29,042 bases of DNA from Cochliopodium minus (taxonomy: Eukaryota > Discosea > Himatismenida > Cochliopodiidae), in contig JAMYWO010000001.1 of NCBI GenBank assembly GCA_024220525.1, positions 201,255-230,296 of the forward strand, given 5' to 3'. Position numbers and translations under genes: made by a program. This document shows, one piece after another, positions 10,847 to 20,364 of this stretch. Under the pieces are notes generated by a model. That model worked only from the letters and a program-made list of their open reading frames with translations. It was not told the origin of the DNA and made no database searches. Each line of letters starts with the position of its first letter. Position 1 is the stretch's first letter.

Positions 10847-13800
10847 ATGGAAAATAATTCAAACAAATATTACAAAAATCTTGTTGAATACATTTCTAAA
10901 AATACTGATATAGACATTAAAATATTCACCCCAAATAATATTCTTGATAATCTTGATGAACTATATGAAATAATTAAAAATAAGAATACAGAACAAACAA
11001 AATTATCAATTTTGGGCTTCAAAAAAGAAGTATATCTTTTCCAGGTAATATATTTCACCTAATTAATTTTTTTTTCTAAATTTTAATCAATGAAAGTATA
11101 ATGAATTGTATGATCTTCTCCAAATATTGAAACTTGGTCCATTTCTTATTGATCTTGTTGATAATCAGAATATAAAAACAATTAAAACATTTTTTGCGAT
11201 TAAAGATAATTACAATAAAAATAAAGACTTGTATCACGAAATATGCATGGTAATGTTTATTTATATTGTTCTTAATATTTAATTTCTTTGTTCCAAAATA
11301 GTACGAAAAATTATATAATTATTTGGAAATTAAATCATTGTCCACCTATTTTGTGACCTTGATCAATGAAGGCGTGACATCAGTTGATATGTTGAGAAGT
11401 GATAAAATGAAAGAAGAAATTTCACAATTATTGGGATCTGGCAAATATGCAGTAAAAATTCAAGAATTTTTTAAAAATATAATATTATTATATTATATTA
11501 TTAAAAATTAAAATCAATTATTAATTTTGAAGCATTGTATCGGAGTAAACGCTTTCGATGAAGTGATCAATGAAATAAAAGGAGCTATGAATGACAAAGA
11601 TTTACCCCACAACATTTTGCAAATAGTACGTTTATTAAAAGATAATGAAAAAAAAGAAGTGGGAAAATGTATATCTTTTATTTTCCTCCTTTAATTTTTT
11701 TAAAATACAAATTTATTTGAAGATATTTGGGATTCAGGAAAAGAAAACAGGTTACAGAGAGTCTACACTCTTTTTCAAAAACTTATTGATCTTCCAAAAC
11801 ACAAGGAATACAAAAAAGAGGACATCTCTGAACCAACTATTTTTTCAACCTTTTTCACCACAAATGAAACGAAGAAATTCTTTGGTCTTGATTACGTTTT
11901 CAAACAGATGACAGAGGGGATACAATCAAGAGCAAATTTTACTCATCGATTAGAAGTTGATGAAAAAACAAGGCAGTTTTTTTTTTGCACTCTTTATGGA
12001 TCGGGATCTGGCAAGTAATTTATTTTTATTCATTTCATTTTTAAAATTTAAATTTAACAAAATTTTTCAAAACAGGACAACCTTCAATTATGCTTTATGC
12101 CGTGCCGCAATGAAAGGAGAACTGGGTGAATTTTTTGGAATCGAAACAGAATTATACAAACAATTTAGTAAGAAAGTGTGTAGTATTCAAGTTCAATTCA
12201 ATGATAAATATGAATATAATTTGAGAGAAAGGATTGATCTCGATACAGATATTAGTGTCAGGATGTTCCATAGCTTTTTCTTCAAAAACTTTCCATTAAG
12301 ATATTTCAAAAATTTTTACAAAGATTATTGGCCATTTCTTCCAACAAACATAGAAAACATGATAGAACTTTGTTATGTTTTTTGGAGTGACAAAGTTTTG
12401 AAAGAAAACATCCTGGTCCATAATAAAGAACTCAACTACAAATCTCTGAATCAAGTTCCATACGTCTTCGTTACTTATGATGAAATACGTAATGTTGTGG
12501 GGGGAAAAGGAATCAAAACAGTGGTATCTGATATCAACCAATCCATAGAAAATATGGATGTCACAAAGTCTCAGTCAGATTTGTATTGCAACAACAAATA
12601 CATCCCTCTCAAGTTGTTAAACGTCTTCACTGCTTTAGAACCAGACCAAATATCCACAAAAGAGGATATTAAATTATCTAAAAATTCTAGTAGAAGGATC
12701 GCTTGGCCTCTGTTTGATGATTTGCTCAAATATATCGATGAAATTCTTGCTGGATTCAACTTTGACAAAAAGAAAGATCAGCTCTCCAGATTTGTGGTTT
12801 CATTGGCTCTTCATTGGACGAACAACGCTCGAGACATGGAATGTGTCATTCATAAATGTTGGGAGATTTTCAATGAAAGAAAAGAGATAGTTGGAAAAAA
12901 CTTGTTTAAAATCATGGAAAAAGTGAGAGAAGAAAATATACCTCCTCTTTTTAAGGAAACCGATGCGTGGAAATTCATCCCTCTTGTTTTGTGTGGCTTT
13001 TCTGTTTCTCCAGAATTTTCTGTTAGTAAAGAATTTAAGATTGCAAAGTTATTCTACGAGAACATACTTTGTCCCTATCCTCTCTCTCCTTTTTCTTACT
13101 CAAAGTTATTATTAGAAGAAACTATGGTTGAATGTAGCACATCCAAGTTTGTTTTGTTTAATTTCTATCAATCTTGTGCCAAAAATTCTGGCCAAAATCA
13201 ATATTATTCGAATCTCCTTCGTTCTACGATGGAAACAGAACCAAATGATCAAGCAATGGGGAATGAGTTCTTTGATAAATACTTTGGACATTTTCTTCTT
13301 TTAAACCTTTCTTGTTGGGATAGTGTCTTGAACGATAATTCTTTCAAAGGGATCAAAGAGTTTACGACTGACAACACCGCAAATAAGATCCTTTCAACTT
13401 ATTTCGACGATAAACTCTTACCTTTATCACAATTATTCAGGAATTCTGCTGAAAGTTATTCACAAGGTAAAACGATCGAAGATATAAGCATTTTGATGGG
13501 TGAAAAATGGGAAATAGATTATTTTGACATGAATAAATCTACTATTATGAAACCTTATAGAATCTACTTTCCTACTCAAAAAAATCAGAAGGGTTTTGAC
13601 ATTGTAATTTGCTTTTTGAACCAAAGGAAAGAAACTAGTCTCATTTTTATTCAATGCAAATTAATAGAGGACGATACTTACAACAAAAAAGTTATTCCTC
13701 TAGATGAAAAAGAGTATTCAAAGTCAATAGTCAATTCACTTGCTGTTTCACATCTTCTCCAACAAAATAATAGTAATTTTTTTTACTAAAATTTTCGATT

Positions 13801-14465
13801 TTATTCATTGTCTTAAAAATCTAGAGAATATCAAAAGCCAAAACTGCTACTACCTCATTTTTACTCAAAAACCAATAAATAATTTTGAGAATTGGAAAAC
13901 TGAGATTGAAATTTTGAAAAATAGCTACAAACAACAAAGCAAAAAAAATGATTGCATTTATGCCATTGAAGAAAAGACAGAAAAAGGGAAGAAGGGGGAA
14001 TACAAATTTGGAGGAATCTTTAAGATTGAAGATAATATTGCTTTAAAAAAAACAGCAATCTGTCTCGGTCCTATTTTTAGCATCTTCTTTGTTCGCACAA
14101 ACGAAACCAAAGCTATTGTCAACGAAAAAGGAGTCAGAAATTTTGCTGTTGCATGCAGTGATTGCAATAAAACTTGGGTATTCTCTACTAACACCGAAAT
14201 ATGTGGATGCAAAGATAAAAAGAGGAAAGTGATGGAATTGAAGGTAGATATTGAACCAAAAATTAAGGCAACAAAAACAAAAGTTAAAAAACCTAAAATT
14301 GAATCTATTACTCCTGATAAAAAAGATAAAGTATCCTTGGAAGATATTCTCAAACTAAACAGCATTAAAAAGAGAAGATGGATCAAAAAGAATTTGGGGA
14401 AAACCTTTTCAACTACCCCTAGCGAAGATGTTTTGAATAAGTATTTGGAAAAAAATTTTAAATGA
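10847..14465 (+). CDS. Crinkler/RHS-like P-loop NTPase with C-terminal PD-(D/E)XK-like nuclease domain
   Basis: Exons 10847-11044, 11097-11249, 11302-11451, 11533-11668, 11723-12014, 12076-13772 and 13825-14465 join to 1088 residues. Residues 305-312 are a Walker A motif, GSGSGKTT; the codon of Lys310 is split by an intron. VPYVFVTYDE ends at D445-E446 and fits Walker B. Near residue 818, GFDIVICF followed by LIFIQCKL (Q836, K838) matches the D ... Q-x-K form of the PD-(D/E)XK fold seen in CR-type (Crinkler/RHS) proteins. Residues about 986-1006 hold a Cys cluster (CSDC ... CGC), followed by basic, NLS-like KKRK and KTKVKKPK. The N-terminal 220 residues come from four small exons; the third resembles a SAM domain (YLEIKSLSTYF ... 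LLGSGKYA). It lies 99 bp after CYFIP. The gene could be a host effector or conflict protein or a domesticated mobile gene. The NTPase motifs are clear; family membership is inferred. Confidence 0.68.
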
Positions 14466-14655
14466 TTTCATTTGTAAACAAGAACAAAGAAAAGAGATCT
14501 TTTTTTTTCAAACTTTTTTTTTAATCAAATTTTCGCATTAAAATTCCAAATAAAATTCATAAAAACTATTTTATTTGATTATTTCTTTTTTTAATCAAAT
14601 TTCCAACTTTATATATAAAAAAAATTTATTTTGTTGTTATTGTTATGGTTTTGGA

Positions 14656-16382
14656 TTAGTCAACTTTCTTTTTGTTCAATTTTTCTCTTGCTTTTTTGGC
14701 TTGTTTCAAAACATCATCCCTGATGTTGTTAATGTTCCATCTCACAGAAGGAAGAATTAAATTGCTGTTTGGATTACTTGCGCTGTTGTAGATAATATTT
14801 GGTGGAGGTGTTGGTGATGGAGCACTAAAAAAATTTTATAACAAATTAATTTGATGATTGTAACTCTAATAAATATTATTTTGTGTGCGAATATCAATTG
14901 AAAAAGACAAAATTGGAAATTGATTTTCGAAATTTATTCATAAACAAATTGCATAGTCTTATATTTGAATAAAAATAGAATATGTTTTCGAAATTTCAAA
15001 TTCAACTTTTTTGAATGTTTTAAAAATGAAAGGGAATTGAGATATATCTATAATTATTCATTTGAAAAGAAATTCATTTGAATAGAAATTTTCAAAGATA
15101 TGATATAATGATATAAAGGAAATTGAAGGAGAATTAAAATTTAAAGGGATTATTATTTTTACCTATTATTAGAAGGAGAAGTAGGATAACCAGAAACACA
15201 TTTGCCATCCTTATAAAAATTGGAGATCTGGGATTGAAAGGATCTGAATCTCTCCTCACCTGAATTTTTATTAAATTTGGTGAGAGCATTCATAAGGGTA
15301 CGAAGATTCAAAGAATTCTGTTGAACACAATTCAAAGCAGATTCAAGGAGCTGATAAATCGATTTGTTGCTGCGGCTGCAAGTTTGGGAGCCATTCTTAA
15401 AACCCTGCTCAAATTTGTCGCTCAATTTAACCTCCAAAATTTTCATCTTCTCGGATCCACCCTTCTTGCTATCCTCATCCAACTCCTTCTTCATCTTGCT
15501 CTCCAATTCATCCTGCTTCAATATCTTGTCGAGGGTCTCGTCGATAATCTTGCTTTCCCTCTTATCATTGGATGCCTCCTCCTTCTTTAAGCTATCCTCC
15601 TTGATGCTCTGATAATCCTCGAAATCCAGCACACGATCCAAAGTATCGTCAAATCTCTCGCTGGCTTTATCATCCAACTCATCGATAGCCTCCTGAGTTT
15701 CTTCCGCGGAAGGGTTCTCCTTCTTTTTCTCTTTTTTTTTTTTCTTCTTCTCCTTCTCCTCCTCCTCTTTCTTCTTTTCCTCCTCCTCCTTCTTTTTCTT
15801 TTTCTTCTCCTCCTCTTTTTTCTTCTTTTTCTTTTCCTGTTCTTTCTTCTTCTTTTCTTTCTCTGCTTTCTTCAATCTCTTTTCCTCTTGAACATCCTCC
15901 TGCTCCTCCTCCTTATTCATCTTCCCCTCCTCTTCTTCCTGCATCAATCTCTCCTCTTCCTCCCTCCTCTTCCTCTCCGCCTCTCTCTTCTTCTCTGCCT
16001 CTCTTCTTCTCTTTCTCTCCTTCTCCTCCTCCCTCTTCGCTGCCTCATTCTTTCTCCTCAACTCCTCCTTTCTCTCCCTCTCCTTTCTTATCCTCTTCTG
16101 TTCATTTCTTCCTTGTTGTTCTTCCAATCTCTCTTCATTATCCTCTCTCAATCTCCTTTTTTGTTGTTGATAATGATTTTCGTCATATTCGTATTGATTT
16201 TGTCCTCCATCCTCATTATCATTCCCTTGTCCATCATAATAGTCATTGTTATTATATTCTCCCCTTCCATTATACCCATATGGGTCGTTTCCATAAAATG
16301 AATATTGTGCTTTTGCTTCCATATTATTCATCATCAATATACACAATATTACAAATATGAATTTCAATTGCAATCCCATCAT
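14656..16382 (-). CDS. Secreted Lys/Glu/Arg-rich single-helix protein (secreted protein S1)
   Basis: Exons 15163-16382 and 14656-14824 (transcribed right to left) give 462 residues. The start is ATG 16382, within an A-run. Residues 1-26 form a signal peptide ending AKAQ. A Tyr/Asn/Gly-rich stretch to about 70 follows. Residues about 84-217 are almost pure K/E/R (KREEEKERKRRREAEKK type), as in stable single alpha helices. A mixed helical region carries three cysteines (TCS, NCV, KCV). The C-terminus after the intron is Ser/Pro/Asn-rich (SAPSPTPPPN) and ends in a basic helix, KKAREKLNKKKVD. The junction completes a serine codon (AG|T) and continues the same composition, which supports the second exon; without it the protein would stop at 15159. 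No family is recognised. Role unknown, possibly cell surface, cyst wall or secretory granule. Confidence 0.8.
14825..15162 (-). other. 338-nt intron of secreted protein S1, no other feature seen
   Basis: Much longer than the other introns here (median near 58 nt). On the minus strand it begins GTAAAAAT and ends TTTTTTTAG. It is uniformly AT-rich. I see no ORF, tRNA or clear hairpin. If the splice is wrong, this is simply 3' flank. Confidence 0.6.
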
Positions 16383-17002
16383 TTTTTTTATATTTCAAAT
16401 AAAAAAATAAATTTAATATTTTTTTTTTTTATACTTTAGCTAAATGGAGAGTAATAAAAAATATATTTTTGAATTTGAAAAAAGAAATATTTAATTTTTC
16501 GGATTTTACTTTGTTGATGTTATATTTCAATGATATTGATTTTTTTATTTAAAATTTTCTTATTATTCTAATCTTTTCCTTCAAATAGATCTACTAAGTT
16601 AATAATTTTTGTTTTTTTTTTATTTTTATTTATATTTGTTAACCTATTTTCAAATTAACACTTATACTTTTTCAAAACAACTTCACCTCTCAAAAAATAC
16701 TCAAGGGAACAAACAAGGAATCATGAAGCAAGGAAATAAATTCTTTTCTCAAAAAAAGAAAAAAGAAATAAAATTAAAAAAAATGGAAATATATAAATTC
16801 TATAAAAAATAAATTGTTTTCTTTTCATTTGTTAGTTTCCAATATTCCTTCTTTCAAAATAAAATCTTTTTTTTCATTTATTATTTATTAAGTGAAAGTG
16901 AATTTTTAATTTTTTCGCTAAAAATAAATATTTTTAATTTTATATTGAAAATTCAATTTCCAATTATTAAAAAAAAAAAAAATGATAAATTCTTTGATTT
17001 AT
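16383..17002. other. AT-rich intergenic region, 5' flank of S1 and 3' flank of the ankyrin gene
   Basis: 620 bases of A/T homopolymer runs. A short Lys/Phe-rich plus-strand frame at 16609-16812 has no recognisable domain and the composition expected by chance. No RNA gene is visible. The bases next to 16383 probably carry the promoter of the minus-strand S1 gene. Confidence 0.5.
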
Positions 17003-18487
17003 TCACAAAAGATAATTCACAAAATATTGAGTTATTATGTAAAGAAGGTATTTAGGAAGTTTGTTTTTCTTTGTTGCAAACTTGATTGATATGAAAAAAG
17101 AAAATATTCTAGATTTAATTATTTCAGGAAATAAAGTATGTAAATGAATATTCCAGACTTTCCCATTGTAGTAATTGTCAAAAAAGGGAATGATATCAAA
17201 ATTATTTGTCTCAGTGAGATTTAAAAGAAGCAAATCAAAAGTACTCTCTTTATTTTTATTTTGGATTTTGAAATTAGGTTTATGGAACAATAAATTGATG
17301 AGAAAAGGTTTGTAATTTAGATAAAAAGATTCATTTTCAAATAGTAAATGAAGAGGAGTGTTTCCAACAGAATTAGGTTGATTGATCTCTGACTTATTTT
17401 GGATCATAAAATCGAATAATTCAATGTTTATTTGTTCATTAGAGCAAAGTAAATGAAGGGGGCTGTTATTTTCATAGTTTTTCTTTATGAAAGGAAATTT
17501 GGTATTTTCTAAAACAAGATTAAGAATATTTTTGTTAACAGAAGGATTTTGACAAAGAATGTGAAGAGGAGTTTCTTTAACATAATTATTTTTGTTAAAA
17601 TCAGCTTTTGATTCTAAGAAAACTATTTTATGAATTATTAAAACTTTGAACAATTAAAAACAAATAGAAAAAAAGTTTACTTTGTAGTAATTCAACACTA
17701 ATGCAATGGTACCAACATAAATTATGCAAAGGAGTGTTTTTTCTCATATTTTTTGTTTTGACGTTAGTTTCATTAACCAACAATTTCAAAATTTCTTTAT
17801 CAATTGAGCTTCGGTTGCAATAGATATGGAGAGGGAGACACATGAATTTGTTTTGAAGATTATTTTGTGCTTTCATTTCAATTAAATACTTTATAGTTTC
17901 AAGATTGATGTTGTTATTGGAACATGCCATGTGGAGACTTGAATCCAAGTACTCATTTACCTGATTCAAATCTGATTTCTGTTCAATCAAATATTTTATG
18001 CATTCAAGAGGCATTCCTTCATTCTTGAGGAGATACTGAAAAGAAAGATTTCCAAGATTTCCCTTTAAATCTAAATCCCCCTTTTTATCCACTAGATATT
18101 TTATTATCTCCAATGTAATTCCCTCATTCATTGATGCAATATGTAAGGGAGTATGATCATTCTCATTTCTCAAGTTCAAATCGCTCTTTTTTTCAATCAG
18201 ATACTTTATATTTTCCAAACTGAAATGAATTTCTTGTTTTGATAAATCCATTAAGCCATCATCAATTATATCCTCATTACTCTCTGATATTTTCTTTTCT
18301 ATTGCTATTTTGTGAAGAGGACTGTTTAGTTTTTCATCAACTAATTTGTAAATTTCATTTTGGCCTAGATATTTCCTTGATTCTTCTTTATCTACAAATC
18401 CAAGATCATAAAGAAACTGTATTCCTCCTTTTGTTGTTTAAAAGAAATAAATATTGTATATATTGGAAAATTACCTTCTAATTCCAT
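17003..18487 (-). CDS. Ankyrin-repeat protein
   Basis: Exons 18475-18487, 17681-18427 and 17003-17643 (minus strand) give 466 residues. Exon 1 encodes only MELE plus one base. From about residue 45 there are roughly nine to ten ankyrin repeats of 34-36 residues with the signature TPLHIAS/C (HTPLHIASMNEG, TPLHNLCWYHC, TPLHILCQNPS, SPLHLLCSNEQ, TPLHLLFENES). Helix segments such as IIKYLVDKKGDLDLK are typical of amoeba and giant-virus ankyrin proteins. The last 40 residues (KLPKYLLYIITQYF) form a short hydrophobic cap that may be a degenerate F-box-like or capping helix. It is a protein-interaction scaffold with unknown partners. The second intron (17644-17680) is only 37 nt long. Confidence 0.9.
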
Positions 18488-18654
18488 TTTTTAATTTTTT
18501 AATTTTTTGAAATATCCAAAAAAGTTACAAAAAAGAGACAATTTACAATTTTATTTGAGTGAATAAATATAATCGACGTTTAAATTAGCCAACTTTTTTA
18601 AAAATACATGGTGAATATACAAATAAATAATTGGAAATATAGCCAACAATTGAA

Positions 18655-20175
18655 TCAATTGATTCCATGATCCCATTGTTGTGAGTAAGAAGGATCAAAA
18701 GTACTTTGGCGGGAATATTGATTGGTAGGATGAAAATCCTCATACCTTGTCCTTCTGAATTGATCATCATAATCGTAATTCAAAGGCAATAGATCTCTTT
18801 GATATCTTCTTTGATTTTGTTGGTGTGGTTGATGGGATAGCTTTGGTTCAGGTTTTCCAGAAAAAGGATTGGAACTATTTCTCAACTTGAAAGGATTGCC
18901 CTCTGAAAAAGGTTCGTCAGAGTTATCGGAAGGAGAAGGATTACTCCCACCACTACAATCCAAATCCTCCTTCTTTGATCTAGTTTGACGGGCGAAAAAA
19001 AGTTTGGAGTTCATTCCATTCTTCATGAAGACACCCAAGTTGTTTTGAGAGATGGAAGTTCGAGATGTCCTCTTTTGTTTAATGGGATTGAAAAAGGGAT
19101 TATACTTAACATCACGAGAAGTCTTTTGAAAAGAATGAGAAAACCTGATGTCATTGTTATGAGGAGAATCATCAATGTCATCGTAATCTTCTTCTATGAT
19201 GATGTTCCTGATTTCGTTTATGGTTTGGAGGATGAAGTTGTTTTTTGTCTTAATCATCCTCTCCAATCTCTTGATCTCCATCAGAATCCTCTTGTTCTCG
19301 TACTCGTGCTTCTGCAATCTGTACAGCTTCCTCTGGAACATCTGTGTTTGTAGCATCCTTTGATAGTTTCTTCTCAGATACTGTTGATATCTTCCCTCTC
19401 CCCTTTGATTGTACCCACCATCATTTCTTTTCTCTCTCCTTTCCTTCCATTGATTGTTCATTTGTCCATTTCTTTGATGACCTCTCCAATAATCTTCTTG
19501 ATTATCTCTTGGTTGATCATTTCTTGGATTGTTTGGAGGATCTCTTGAATTTCTTGGATCATTTTTTCTCGGATCTTGTGAATCTCTTTGTTCATTTCCA
19601 ATATTTCTTGGATCTTGTTGGTTTTTTGGATTATTTTGATTTCTTTGATTATTTCTTGTATTGTCTCTTGGATCATGATCATTTTGATGATTATTCCTAT
19701 TCTTTCTTTGATAATATCTTGGAGGATCATTTCTCATCGAATCATATTCTCGATGGTATGGATTGAAGAATATATCATCATCTTGAAATCTCATTTCATC
19801 CCTTGTATTGCGTGGATTATAAAAATCATTATCCATATAATCATCAGAATTTCTTCCTCCATATCTGCCATATATATCTTTCAAATCATCAAAACTGTTA
19901 TATCTATCGTAGATGTTTTTTGCATTTATATCTCTTTCATTATCCCTTTTAGGATAGTTATTTCTCCCACCATTAAATGGAGGAGGATATTCTTTATGAT
20001 ATTGTTTATTATTCTGTTTATCATTGGGATGTGGGGAGAATTTTAAAGAATTGGATGTCGAGTCTATACATACCATTCCTTCATCGTTATAATAACATTT
20101 TTCATTAACATTCATCTCTTTGGATTGAGCACTAATAAGTACTATGAATCCAAATAGAAATAATAACTTTAACAT
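18655..20175 (-). CDS. Secreted Asn/Arg/Asp-rich protein (secreted protein S2)
   Basis: Single-exon gene of 506 residues. Residues 1-17 form a signal peptide (LFLFGFIVLISAQ). The mature N-terminus reads NEKCYYNDEGMVC, a CYY...C motif shared with the next gene. Residues about 40-255 are disordered and very rich in Asn, Arg, Asp and Tyr, with DPRN/DPRK repeats at about 168-220. About 255-325 is a basic helical segment likely to form a coiled coil (LYRLQKHEYENKRILMEIKR). The rest is low-complexity Ser/Asn/Pro with one more cysteine (DCSGG). No membrane segment follows the signal peptide, so it is probably secreted. No family recognised; a structural or matrix role is a guess. Confidence 0.82.
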   Translation of the reverse strand: MLKLLFLFGFIVLISAQSKEMNVNEKCYYNDEGMVCIDSTSNSLKFSPHPNDKQNNKQYHKEYPPPFNGGRNNYPKRDNERDINAKNIYDRYNSFDDLKDIYGRYGGRNSDDYMDNDFYNPRNTRDEMRFQDDDIFFNPYHREYDSMRNDPPRYYQRKNRNNHQNDHDPRDNTRNNQRNQNNPKNQQDPRNIGNEQRDSQDPRKNDPRNSRDPPNNPRNDQPRDNQEDYWRGHQRNGQMNNQWKERREKRNDGGYNQRGEGRYQQYLRRNYQRMLQTQMFQRKLYRLQKHEYENKRILMEIKRLERMIKTKNNFILQTINEIRNIIIEEDYDDIDDSPHNNDIRFSHSFQKTSRDVKYNPFFNPIKQKRTSRTSISQNNLGVFMKNGMNSKLFFARQTRSKKEDLDCSGGSNPSPSDNSDEPFSEGNPFKLRNSSNPFSGKPEPKLSHQPHQQNQRRYQRDLLPLNYDYDDQFRRTRYEDFHPTNQYSRQSTFDPSYSQQWDHGIN

Positions 20176-20364
20176 TTCAATTTTTTTTTACATATTTTTT
20201 TTGCCTTTTCTTTATCTGTAAACTTTCTTTTTAAATTTTATATTTCATTAATTTAAAGACAAATTTAGAACGAAAAAAATTAAATAAAAAATAGTTTAGA
20301 GTTTTTGGAAATAAGAAAATTTTAGAAAAAATTTGTTTTAATTTATATTATTTACTTTTTTATA

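Noticed and set aside
14575-14760. 61-codon plus-strand ORF after the NTPase gene
   Set aside because: Overlaps the antisense of the better supported C-terminal exon of S1 and has only Phe/Cys-rich chance composition.
16609-16812. Small plus-strand ORF between S1 and the ankyrin gene
   Set aside because: Lys/Phe homopolymer composition expected from A/T runs; no domain, no conserved features.
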